This document shows positions 8,364 through 14,701 of a stretch of DNA of 61,234 nucleotides, one piece after another (the first letter of the stretch is position 1; each line of letters starts with the position of its first letter). A program made the position numbers and the translations under genes. The notes beneath the pieces were generated by a model. It made no database searches. It was not told the DNA's origin and saw only the letters and a program-made list of their open reading frames with translations. Origin of the DNA: Pseudomonas fluorescens. GTDB lineage: Bacteria > Pseudomonadota > Gammaproteobacteria > Pseudomonadales > Pseudomonadaceae. The stretch spans positions 1 through 61,234 of the forward strand of contig NZ_JAGGOG010000034.1 in the NCBI RefSeq assembly GCF_018614655.1. The letters are read 5' to 3'.

Positions 8364-8648
8364 ATGGCCAGAACTACCACCTTCACCCAAGCCCAGCTTG
8401 AGGCGGCAAAAAGTGCTCTCGATCAGTTGCCTGATCTGAGCCGCGATAAGATCGGCAAATCTCAGTTTCTGGAATCGCTGAGAGACCAGATTGTCACCTT
8501 GGCTAGCACCAAGGGGTACAATACTGCGGAGATTAAATCGGCGCTTGAATCTGTCGGGGTTGACGTTTCAATTAAAGCAATATCTGAGCTTTTGAATGCA
8601 CAGCCAAAGCGACGAACACCGAGAACCAGAACACCCAAAACTGAATAG
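8364..8648 (+). CDS. Small basic protein beside oriT
   Basis: The 94-residue product starts at the ATG at 8364, after a GGAGGG about 10 bases upstream. It is predicted all-helical (FTQAQLEAAKSALDQLPDLSRDKI) with a very basic tail (KRRTPRTRTPK) typical of DNA contact. It is the first gene on the leading side of oriT and divergent from nikA, the position TraK has in RP4, where it binds oriT. I see no clear sequence similarity to TraK, so an oriT-binding role is inferred from position and charge. Confidence 0.75.
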   Translation: MARTTTFTQAQLEAAKSALDQLPDLSRDKIGKSQFLESLRDQIVTLASTKGYNTAEIKSALESVGVDVSIKAISELLNAQPKRRTPRTRTPKTE

Positions 8649-8660
8649 TTTTGAGTCAGA

Positions 8661-8685
8661 TAAAAAGCCCAGCATCGGCGGGGCT
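8661..8685 (-). terminator. Intrinsic terminator of the 8705-8923 gene
   Basis: On the minus strand an AGCCC...GGGCT stem (8681-8685 with 8666-8670) is followed by TTTTTATC. It lies just after the small minus-strand gene and between converging genes. Confidence 0.55.
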
Positions 8686-8704
8686 CATAGCAAAAAAGTT
8701 TCCG

Positions 8705-8923
8705 TTATTGTGTGTCGTCGCCATCAAGATCCGACAGGCTACTAGCAAGGTCGATAGTGACCGGTATTAGGTCAGGACCAGTTACGAGAAATACACAAGC
8801 GCTGTCAAAATTACCGGCGGCAATTTCCGCTTGAAAATTTTGCTCTGCGGCAATCTGGGCTGCTGCCAGATCGTCGCCATCCGTTTCTATGTCGATAGTC
8901 CATGAAACGCTATACGTCTTCAT
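8705..8923 (-). CDS. Small acidic hypothetical protein of the leading region
   Basis: The product has 72 residues, starting at 8923 behind AGGTAAG. It is strongly acidic. The N-terminal strand-helix pattern (KTYSVSWTIDIETDGDDLAAAQIAAEQ) resembles small plasmid and phage proteins with an MKxYxVxWxIDxE start. The function of those is unknown to me. It is transcribed in the same direction as the DUF932 gene upstream of it and may share its promoter at 9911-9939. Confidence 0.7.
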   Translation of the reverse strand: MKTYSVSWTIDIETDGDDLAAAQIAAEQNFQAEIAAGNFDSACVFLVTGPDLIPVTIDLASSLSDLDGDDTQ

Positions 8924-8991
8924 ATCGTCTTACCTGATGAGTGGGATCAGCGAGTGTTGAGGCCGGGTGCATTACACACCCGGCCCACCAG

Positions 8992-9828
8992 TTACGCGAC
9001 GGTCAAGTGACCGCGCATTTCTTGCGCTAGAACCCACAAGGCGCGATTCAATTTTACATCCTGATCAATCCCACCGACGGCACGGGTGGTCGCTCGACGG
9101 CCTACCTTGTTACGACCACGCAAGCCACCTTTAAGCGAATTTTCTTGAATGCGATTGAAGGTAGTCCACAGGTCGTTATCGAAGTCTTCAACGCGGCGGG
9201 CACTGAGCAACTGGCGAGCTGTTACCGGTGCTGGTCCATCTTTTGGTTCGTAGCGATATGACAGCGCCGCCGTGGCGAAAGCTTCTTGTTGCTCCGGGCG
9301 CAGTTTGATTTGCTTCATGCTCTCACGGTGGTCGTTAACTGAGTCAAACTGATTGAGTACTTCGTAGGCGCCTTCGATCACGTCGCTGATAACGTCACCT
9401 TTACCGCTGTGCCGTACTTTCTGATCAATTGAGCAATCACCAATGACCAGACCATTGGCACAGACAAACCGAAACATGCCCGCCATCATCTGATAACTGC
9501 TGGTTCCATCATGGCTGTTCAACAGGATGATTTCGTTCGCTTCCTTGTCCATGATGGTGTTGGCATGGCGCAGGCGTAGCATGTGCTTTGTGTGTTCAAT
9601 CTTGTCGGTATTGCGCACACGGGTTTGGCACGCCATGAAAGGCTCGAAGCCTTCAGCACGCAACGCGTCCAGTACGTCGATGGTTGGGATATACAGGTAA
9701 CGCTCTGACCGGCTGTCATGCGCTTCTGCTGCGAAGATCGAGGGCGCCACGCGAGCGATATCATCGTTAGAAAGCGGGCGGTCTGAACGCAGCATGTTCG
9801 GATTACGGAAACTGCTGGAAAGGTGCAT
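8992..9828 (-). CDS. DUF932 family protein (YubP-like) of the leading region
   Basis: A 278-residue DUF932-type protein, recognisable by LRSDRPLSNDDIARVAPSIFA at the start, RYLYIPTIDVLDALRAEGFEP, and the central block SSYQMMAGMFRFVCANGLVIG. The family is common on plasmids, often beside ParB-like YubM genes as in the F leading region. Its biochemical role is unknown. It has its own sigma70 promoter with KorA-type operator and a structured leader just upstream. Its template strand is the putative transferred strand, so it could be expressed early in the recipient. Confidence 0.88.
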   Translation of the reverse strand: MHLSSSFRNPNMLRSDRPLSNDDIARVAPSIFAAEAHDSRSERYLYIPTIDVLDALRAEGFEPFMACQTRVRNTDKIEHTKHMLRLRHANTIMDKEANEIILLNSHDGTSSYQMMAGMFRFVCANGLVIGDCSIDQKVRHSGKGDVISDVIEGAYEVLNQFDSVNDHRESMKQIKLRPEQQEAFATAALSYRYEPKDGPAPVTARQLLSARRVEDFDNDLWTTFNRIQENSLKGGLRGRNKVGRRATTRAVGGIDQDVKLNRALWVLAQEMRGHLTVA

Positions 9829-9904
9829 ATTATTTCCCCTACAAGGTTCACCTGGAGCGGTAGCCGCCGCTCGTTTCAGGTATCAGCTCCGGAGTGGCGC
9901 TGAT
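9829..9904 (-). promoter_or_regulatory. Structured mRNA leader of the DUF932 gene (copy 1)
   Basis: The leader contains two stem-loops. The first has an outer stem ACCTG/CAGGT (9850-9854 with 9877-9881) around GAGCGG/CCGCTC (9855-9860 with 9867-9872). The second pairs 9882-9887 with 9899-9904. The Shine-Dalgarno region follows as CTTGTAGGGG on the mRNA, 8 bases from the ATG. A second copy lies ahead of the ParB-like gene (12143-12217). There the core is identical but both outer stems differ by compensating changes, which supports selection for structure. Confidence 0.7.
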
Positions 9905-9910
9905 GTGTTC

Positions 9911-9954
9911 ATTGTATCAAACACAAGTAATAGTGTCACTACTTGTCATGACAA
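9911..9954 (-). promoter_or_regulatory. Sigma70 promoter and KorA-type operator of the DUF932 gene
   Basis: On the minus strand, GTGACA (9939-9934) and TACAAT (9916-9911) are separated by 17 bases. Immediately upstream lies the exact 12-bp palindrome TTGTCATGACAA (9943-9954). The same operator sits 9 bp from the -35 position in the two other promoters of this region (12257-12268 and 13412-13423). Confidence 0.75.
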
Positions 9955-10168
9955 TAAATGCACATTCTTCGGCTATTTTCCAAGCAGCCCCACGCGAAGC
10001 CAGCTCAAGAAAACCCCGCTCTATTGTTGAAACACGTTCGATAAGACCACCACTCCCGACGCCTGCTTTTTAAAAATGCTTCCTTCACCAGGTGCGCCGT
10101 GCTGGATGATTTTTGGATCTCCACGATTCGGAAAGGGATCAGCTCCATCTGACCCCTGCCCTATTCAG

Positions 10169-12142
10169 TTATGACTTACTGGTGGTCGCCTTAGAACTGC
10201 TCTTTGGCTTGGCTGTGCTTTTTTTCTTCGTAGGTTTCGTCTCTTGTGTACGAATCAGCGAAGGTACCCAACCTGTCCCACTGAGGCGGATTTCAGCTTC
10301 TGTAGCAAGTGCACCTTTCTTCATATCCAACAAAGCAATCCGATCTGCATCACCTTTTATTTTTCCCGCCTCGGTCAATGCCTCTATGATCAACTCTTTG
10401 GATACTCTGCCCAAGTAGTTGCCGACCGTGGGAATAAAATGTTCTTCCATTTTCAAGTCGAGCGATTGAACATACTTCTCTGTAAGTTCTTTCGACTCTA
10501 CAGACAAACTTACAGACCGAGCGACGGCAAATGCCAACAGGGTATCTAGCTCCGCATCACTTAATGCTGCAAGGGCATCCCACAAGTCACCGTGAGCCGT
10601 TGGCAACGCCTCAACCAATTGATCACCGAGTGCAACAAACTCATTTTGTTTAACTTGCCCTGCTTCATCTGTAATCGGGCAACCTGTGCGGGCACCGTAA
10701 CCGCTGCTGATACCCATGTCCGTTGGTGAACCGCTCCAATCACTGCGCGTGTCAGTTACGAACTTGCAGACAATTAGAATTTTTGCGGACTTTGGATTAG
10801 TTGCCGTTACAAACTGCGCAGCTAAATTGCGGTGCCCAAGTAAAGAGCGACGCAGTGCGTCACTGATTGTGCTGCCCTTACGCCCTGCGGGTTCAGTTTC
10901 CCGGCCACCCGAAAGGTGTTCCCCTTCTCCCAAGGCGGAAGTGACATTGGCACGATCTGCGGTACGGACCAGCCCCCGGTCAATGCGCAGCGATCCATAG
11001 TGCATGCTGATGAGCGCGCCGGCATGTTCCATGACTTCCGGGGCATATCCTTCTCTGGACGCTTGAATTTTCAGTATTTCATCCTCCAGCTCGTCGACGC
11101 GCTCATCCAGTGCTTGGGCCTGCTCATCGTCTCCAGCCTCCAAGTAGCCTTCGATGGCGGTCTGTACGTCCTCCAGCTCCTTTTCCAGCGTTTCAAGCTG
11201 GCCGGCAGACTCTGCGGACAAATCATTCAGTTTCTTTGGTGCCCGGCCTAGGCGGTCAAACTGGGTGTAATCAAATTTCGGCCACACCTCGACCCATCCC
11301 CAACCCTCTGCGCGCACTTGTTCCCCCAGATCCTGTAGCTTTGCCTCGACCAGCACGTCGAGTAGGGCACCGTCAGACAGCAAGGCGCCCTGCCCGTCTG
11401 CTGCAAACAGGTCGCGGCGCACACCACCACCTGCCTGCTCGTAGACCTCCACACCACCTATGAACGCAACACGGGCATCTTTGCTGGCATCTACTTCCGT
11501 TTCGATAACGGCGCGTCGTAGCGCGGCTGGGTCGTTGTTCCAGTGCTGGTCACGAACACGGTTCCAAACCATTGATTGGCGGTCGTGATCATCAGTCGCG
11601 CAAAGGGAAATTAGTTGTTCGGTTGTCAACGCACCAAGGCGGTAATCCTCGATCAAGGCCGGGGCTGCCGCGCGTAGCTTGAGGCGGCGCTCAACAACCA
11701 GCGTCGTGACTCCGAAGCTGTCCGCGATGCGGTCGATGGTCCAGCCCTGTTCAGTCAGTTCTTTGAACGCGTCGAACTCATCGGCCGGGTGCATAGCTTC
11801 ACGACTGAAGTTCTCAGTCAGACTGGCGGCCGTGACGGCATCCGCGCCGATAACCAAGCTGGCCGTGGGGTAATCGACTGGAAACTTGCCTTGTTCGACC
11901 AATAGAGTAATCGCGTCAAACCGGCGACCGCCTGCCGCTACATCGAAGAACTCACCGTTGGCATGTACGACCAAATTCTGCAAAAGCCCTTGGCCGGTCT
12001 GTTCGTGAGTGCTAAGGATCGATGCTGCAAGGGACACAATTCCCGCCCGGTAGCTGGCGGAATTACGGCCAGTACGGCGGGCGTTTCTCTCGCTGCGGCG
12101 CAGACGGTTAAAGGGAATGACCGTGTTGTATGCGTTTGACAT
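10169..12142 (-). CDS. Large ParB/Spo0J-nuclease-domain protein (YubM-like) of the leading region
   Basis: The protein has 657 residues. The N-terminal ParB/Sulfiredoxin-type domain (about 1-130) begins NTVIPFNRLRRSERNARRTG and includes GLLQNLVVHANGEFFDVAAGGRRFDAI. A ParB HTH follows (WTIDRIADSFGVTTLVVERRLKLRAAAP). A long acidic coiled-coil stretch (about 300-370, QLETLEKELEDVQ) comes next, and then a Lys/Ser/Thr-rich C-terminal tail. It matches YubM-type leading-region proteins of F and IncI plasmids rather than a canonical partition ParB, since a separate ParA locus exists at 16671. Promoter, operator and structured leader precede it. Confidence 0.88.
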   Translation of the reverse strand: MSNAYNTVIPFNRLRRSERNARRTGRNSASYRAGIVSLAASILSTHEQTGQGLLQNLVVHANGEFFDVAAGGRRFDAITLLVEQGKFPVDYPTASLVIGADAVTAASLTENFSREAMHPADEFDAFKELTEQGWTIDRIADSFGVTTLVVERRLKLRAAAPALIEDYRLGALTTEQLISLCATDDHDRQSMVWNRVRDQHWNNDPAALRRAVIETEVDASKDARVAFIGGVEVYEQAGGGVRRDLFAADGQGALLSDGALLDVLVEAKLQDLGEQVRAEGWGWVEVWPKFDYTQFDRLGRAPKKLNDLSAESAGQLETLEKELEDVQTAIEGYLEAGDDEQAQALDERVDELEDEILKIQASREGYAPEVMEHAGALISMHYGSLRIDRGLVRTADRANVTSALGEGEHLSGGRETEPAGRKGSTISDALRRSLLGHRNLAAQFVTATNPKSAKILIVCKFVTDTRSDWSGSPTDMGISSGYGARTGCPITDEAGQVKQNEFVALGDQLVEALPTAHGDLWDALAALSDAELDTLLAFAVARSVSLSVESKELTEKYVQSLDLKMEEHFIPTVGNYLGRVSKELIIEALTEAGKIKGDADRIALLDMKKGALATEAEIRLSGTGWVPSLIRTQETKPTKKKSTAKPKSSSKATTSKS

Positions 12143-12217
12143 GAAATAACCCCTACAAGTTATGCCCGGAGCGGTAGCCGCCGCTCGTTTCGGGCTTCGG
12201 CGCCGGTGTGGCGCCGA
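12143..12217 (-). promoter_or_regulatory. Structured mRNA leader of the ParB-like gene (copy 2)
   Basis: It has the same layout as copy 1 at 9829-9904: an outer stem GCCCG/CGGGC (12164-12168 with 12191-12195) around the identical core GAGCGG/CCGCTC, then a second stem TCGGCGCC/GGCGCCGA (12197-12204 with 12210-12217). The mRNA then reads CTTGTAGGGG before the ATG. The outer and second stems differ from copy 1 in sequence but remain fully paired. Confidence 0.7.
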
Positions 12218-12224
12218 TGGGTTT

Positions 12225-12268
12225 ATTATACATCAAGTATCATTTAATGTCACCACTTGTCACCACAA
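12225..12268 (-). promoter_or_regulatory. Sigma70 promoter and KorA-type operator of the ParB-like gene
   Basis: On the minus strand, GTGACA (12253-12248) and TATAAT (12230-12225) are 17 bases apart, a near-consensus promoter. The operator TTGTCACCACAA (12257-12268) matches the palindrome in copy 1 with one arm mismatch and has the same phasing to the -35. Confidence 0.78.
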
Positions 12269-12828
12269 TAAAAACAAATAAATCAGCTCCCCACCCTGCC
12301 CCATCACGCGCAACCACCCCTGAAACAACAGGCTCCGCACCCGCGCATTGACGCTGTGCGAGTAGCGCGTTAAGTGGGACAGGACACCACAAATCGCACT
12401 CCGACCTCCTCCGACGCGCTTTACTGCTCTTGCCCTTTGCTGTTGCCTTGCTGTGTGATTCATATCGCCTCCCCGGGTTGTGGACGCGGCTTCGCTGACT
12501 GCCTGTGCCGTGGCACTTAGGTCGACCTGGTGGATAGATGCGGCAAGGGTGCGAGCGATGCCAGCACCTTACCTGGTCAACCGTCAAGCGCAGGCAAAGG
12601 GCTCTCGGAGAGGCCTCAGAGGGCACGACACGAAGTCAGTGCGGGCAGTTCCGGCCGGAGGCCGAAAGCGTTATGTGATTGAAGCCCGAAGGGGCGAGAC
12701 GGGCCGGCTTCATGGCCTGGCTCGATGCGCAGCACGAAAGCACGGTCCCAAGCGCAGCGCAGGGAAACGCCGGTACCTGGATCTGCAGAACGCCGGTGGA
12801 GCTGGAGGCTTGGAATCAGGCGGTTGGC
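12269..12828. other. Gene-free GC-rich region with possible RNA structure
   Basis: No credible coding frame is present; open frames here lack ribosome-binding sites and family features. Around 12590-12800 the sequence is rich in short hairpins, for example GCCC-GAAG-GGGC at 12684-12695 and a GGCC-rich cluster at 12650-12665. It separates the promoter of the ParB-like gene from the 3' end of korA. It may be a non-coding RNA or a decayed region. Confidence 0.35.
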
Positions 12829-13293
12829 TCAGAGTGTGATGGTAAAGGTATGTGCATCGAGCGGCTTACCTGCAGCATGAAGCTCTTTAAGCGACTCCGA
12901 GATATCCCCCAGCTGTTTAGCCACCACGCCAGGGAACCACTCATCGACCTGTACCCAACCTTTAGGTAAAGACTCCATGTGGCCACGTATACGCTTCATC
13001 AACACACTGACATTTTGTCGATTCAACCCGACCTCAGCAGCTGCCTCAGAGATTGTGGCCCCCATCACCAATACGAGCCGAGCGGCGGTAATCGATTTTT
13101 CGGAGTAAGGCCGTCGCTTATTGTTCGCAGCCAGGACCTTCATCACGCGCTCAAACTCTTCTGCGCTCATTTCCCCAGTGCTGGGCGTGGGGCTGATCAA
13201 ACGCACCAGTTGGGCAATTTCACCTGGTGAATAGGCTACTTTTATTTGGGCGGCCAGGACCAACAGATCTACTTCGTTGCGGTTTGCAGACAT
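12829..13293 (-). CDS. KorA/TrfB-like transcriptional repressor
   Basis: The 154-residue product starts at 13293, where a GGA lies about 9 bases upstream; upstream in-frame Met codons are less likely. The DNA-binding segment (about 65-110) has the TrfB/KorA pattern: RPYSEKSITAARLVLVMGA then SEAAAEVGLNRQNVSVLMKR. KorA proteins of IncP plasmids bind 12-bp palindromes and coordinate replication, partition and transfer genes. Three 12-bp operator-like palindromes occur in this region, one in its own promoter, which suggests autoregulation and control of both leading genes. Confidence 0.85.
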   Translation of the reverse strand: MSANRNEVDLLVLAAQIKVAYSPGEIAQLVRLISPTPSTGEMSAEEFERVMKVLAANNKRRPYSEKSITAARLVLVMGATISEAAAEVGLNRQNVSVLMKRIRGHMESLPKGWVQVDEWFPGVVAKQLGDISESLKELHAAGKPLDAHTFTITL

Positions 13294-13379
13294 TGTGGTG
13301 TTCCAGATCATGGCCAAGGGACAGTCAGTCCTATAGCGTGTGTTATGGCTGGTATGTGATTCACGGCCGTACAGCCGCG

Positions 13380-13423
13380 AACAAATCAACCATACTCGAA
13401 AACGTCACCACTTGTCACGACAA
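13380..13423 (-). promoter_or_regulatory. Promoter and KorA-type operator of the korA-like gene
   Basis: The operator TTGTCACGACAA (13412-13423) lies 9 bp from a GTGACG -35 position (13408-13403), exactly as in the two other copies. The -10 at 17-base spacing is weak (TTTGTT). An alternative is GTGACA with 18 bases to TATGGT. The operator also lies upstream of the divergent RNA candidate at 13470. Confidence 0.6.
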
Positions 13424-13469
13424 ACAATTAAATTTCACCACACCATAGAGTCCTGTGTATTATGGCCTG

Positions 13470-13577
13470 GCGACTTTCGTTATCCCCTACAAGGGCGAAA
13501 GAAGCCCCCAACCGAAAGCCTAGCCGGGCCTACGGTTGAATGAGAGGCCCCCTACTTCGTGTCGGGGGCTTTTTTTT
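13470..13577 (+). ncRNA. Candidate regulatory RNA divergent from korA, with antisense to two RBS regions
   Basis: A TATTAT -10 (13458-13463) with a poor -35 precedes a compact sequence of three hairpins. The last is an intrinsic terminator, GCCCCC/GGGGGC plus eight T (13547-13577). The loop of the first hairpin contains CCCCTACAAGG, the reverse complement of the Shine-Dalgarno region of the DUF932 mRNA (11 bases) and of the ParB-like mRNA (10 bases). A 25-codon frame starting MAWRLSL at 13462 spans it, so a small peptide is the alternative reading. No expression evidence is available. Confidence 0.45.
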
Positions 13578-13579
13578 GG

Positions 13580-13613
13580 AAAAAAAAACCGCTCTGACCG
13601 AAGCCAGAGCGGT
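13580..13613 (-). terminator. Intrinsic terminator of the 31-codon ORF transcript
   Basis: On the minus strand ACCGCTCTG/CAGAGCGGT (9-bp stem) is followed by a run of nine T. It sits back to back with the plus-strand terminator at 13547-13577 and 15 bases past the stop of the small ORF. Confidence 0.85.
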
Positions 13614-13628
13614 CCCACCTCTCAGCCT

Positions 13629-13724
13629 TTACAGGCCTTCAAAGTAGTCTCGCAGCAGTTCGTAAACGTGATGAACACGTACACATACCACCACGAAGTC
13701 CCACGCACGTCTTAACTTAGACAT
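13629..13724 (-). CDS. 31-residue amphipathic peptide, candidate type I toxin
   Basis: A 32-codon frame begins at the ATG at 13724 with a strong GGGAGGG 6-7 bases upstream, and is followed directly by an intrinsic terminator. The peptide starts MSKLRRAWDFVVVCVRVHHV and ends in a charged helix (YELLRDYFEGL), giving a basic N-terminus and hydrophobic centre like 27-31-residue toxins such as TisB. The Shine-Dalgarno lies in the 3' arm of a GGCCC/GGGCC hairpin (13732-13751) that could hide it. An antisense-bearing RNA lies divergently at 14096-14218. Coding is inferred from the RBS and terminator; no homology is claimed. Confidence 0.5.
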   Translation of the reverse strand: MSKLRRAWDFVVVCVRVHHVYELLRDYFEGL

Positions 13725-13789
13725 ACCTGGCCCTCCCGTAGTTGGGCCATACCTCCAGTGTGCTTACCGGAACACGCACACCTTCAGAA

Positions 13790-13811
13790 ACACGCTAATG
13801 CTCCCTGTGAG
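13790..13811. repeat. 22-bp exact repeat, copy A (leader of the small ORF)
   Basis: Bases 13790-13811 are identical to 14132-14153 in the same orientation (core GCTAATGCTCCCTGTGAG). On the minus strand this copy lies 66-87 bases upstream of the small ORF start codon, so it would be in the 5' untranslated region of its mRNA. Confidence 0.8.
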
Positions 13812-14060
13812 GCGGCTGGGCTGATGGTCCTTCTGCATATATCCGGCACGGGTCTCAAATCCGTGGCAGTCGGTCCAAAATTCGCGCGCTGGCCCGGCCA
13901 ACCTCAAAGGTGACGAACGCGGAACACTCGCATTCTATGGAAAAAATCGACTTTGTGTTGCGGCGGATGGACGGTATAGAGCGACAGTACGTGGTAAATT
14001 GCCTCAAAGCCTTACGGCATAGGCCCTTCAGGGGTAGGATTCTTTTGACGAATAGCAGTT

Positions 14061-14089
14061 TTGCAGGGTCCGTAGATCGTTTTTATGAT
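14061..14089 (+). promoter_or_regulatory. Sigma70 promoter of candidate antitoxin RNA
   Basis: TTGCAG (14061-14066) and TATGAT (14084-14089) are separated by exactly 17 bases on the plus strand. The expected start site is near 14096. Confidence 0.65.
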
Positions 14090-14095
14090 TTTTCC

Positions 14096-14218
14096 TTGTA
14101 CTTGCTTGCACACCGGCGCTAAAATTCCAGTACACGCTAATGCTCCCTGTGAGAACGCAAGCCCGGCCTCTAACCGATCTTGCACGAAAAGACCGCCCTC
14201 TCTAAGGCGGTTTTTTTT
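14096..14218 (+). ncRNA. Candidate antisense regulatory RNA (type I antitoxin-like)
   Basis: About 123 bases run from the predicted start to a strong intrinsic terminator (ACCGCC/GGCGGT, 14192-14211, then eight T in all). It contains repeat copy B (14132-14153), which is perfectly complementary to 22 bases of the minus-strand leader of the 31-codon ORF. The RNA and that mRNA are divergent, as in tisB/istR and zorO/orzO. No convincing ORF with a ribosome-binding site lies inside it. Confidence 0.55.
14132..14153. repeat. 22-bp exact repeat, copy B (inside the candidate RNA)
   Basis: Identical to 13790-13811; the flanking bases on both sides differ, so the conserved unit is about 22 bp. Confidence 0.8.
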
Positions 14219-14260
14219 CGTCTGCACTTTGTTCGTTACACGGCCCCCCGAGGATTCGTC

Positions 14261-14455
14261 ATGTCGATCACCCTGGACCTTTCCCCGCTTGAGCTGGACG
14301 CCCTGGCCAACTTCCGCCGCCTGTACGCCGAGTTTCAGCGCACCACCTCCAGCACGCCCAGTCTGCAGCTGGGCAAGCTGTACAGCGCGCTCAGTACCTC
14401 GGCGCAGCTCTTGGCCGAGGCCTTGGACAAAGCAGCTCGCGCCCAGGGCGTGTAA
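14261..14455 (+). CDS. Small hypothetical protein
   Basis: The 64-residue product starts at an ATG with GAGGA 7 bases upstream. It is predicted helical (ELDALANFRRLYAEFQR) and begins 42 bases after the terminator of the candidate RNA, so it has separate transcription. It is convergent with the next gene, with stops adjacent. The family is not recognised. Confidence 0.65.
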   Translation: MSITLDLSPLELDALANFRRLYAEFQRTTSSTPSLQLGKLYSALSTSAQLLAEALDKAARAQGV

Positions 14456-14701
14456 TCACAGCTCCAGCTCCAACTGGCGGGCCGTGGCCGCGTTGTCGAC
14501 AGCCACATACAGCGCCTCGACAGTGGCAGGTGTCAGCGCCCGGGCTGACTCAACGCCTTCCACATAGCCTTCGGCGCGTTCGGTGGCCAGGCTCAGGGTC
14601 AATTGGTCTTTAGCTCGGGCCAGACGCACCAGGTGGTTTTCGATATGAGTGCGTATTCCGGCCGGCAGACTGGTGTCGGCCAGGTGATCCAGGGCACTCA
14701 T
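14456..14701 (-). CDS. Small hypothetical protein, last gene of the 14456-16079 operon
   Basis: The product is an 81-residue helical, slightly acidic protein. The ATG at 14701 overlaps the upstream stop (ATGA), which fixes the start by translational coupling; there is no independent Shine-Dalgarno. It contains RLARAKDQLTLSLATERAEGYVEGVE. The function is unknown. Confidence 0.65.
   Translation of the reverse strand: MSALDHLADTSLPAGIRTHIENHLVRLARAKDQLTLSLATERAEGYVEGVESARALTPATVEALYVAVDNAATARQLELEL

Noticed and set aside
9855..9866. GCGGTAGC resembling the RfaH ops element, relevant because a NusG/RfaH-like gene is present
   Set aside because: The match is on the plus strand while the gene is transcribed from the minus strand, and ops works in the non-template strand of the transcribed gene. 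The last consensus position also differs. The hairpin pairing explains the sequence better.
10169..12142. Partition ParB partner of the ParA at 16671
   Set aside because: It is 4.5 kb away, on the opposite strand, has a long extra C-terminal region, and sits with DUF932 in the leading region. The small gene overlapping parA is the better partner.
12240..12969. Overlapping frames on both strands in the GC-rich gap before korA
   Set aside because: The high GC content creates open frames by chance; none has a binding site or a recognisable domain.
13937..14122. Plus-strand frame starting MEKIDFVLRRMDGIERQ
   Set aside because: No Shine-Dalgarno, and its 3' end overlaps the well-formed promoter at 14061-14089. 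It is more likely chance, though a small gene cannot be fully excluded.
14012..14227. Minus-strand 71-codon frame across the candidate antitoxin RNA
   Set aside because: No binding site, and it is antisense to a terminator-ended RNA with a good promoter; the RNA reading is preferred.
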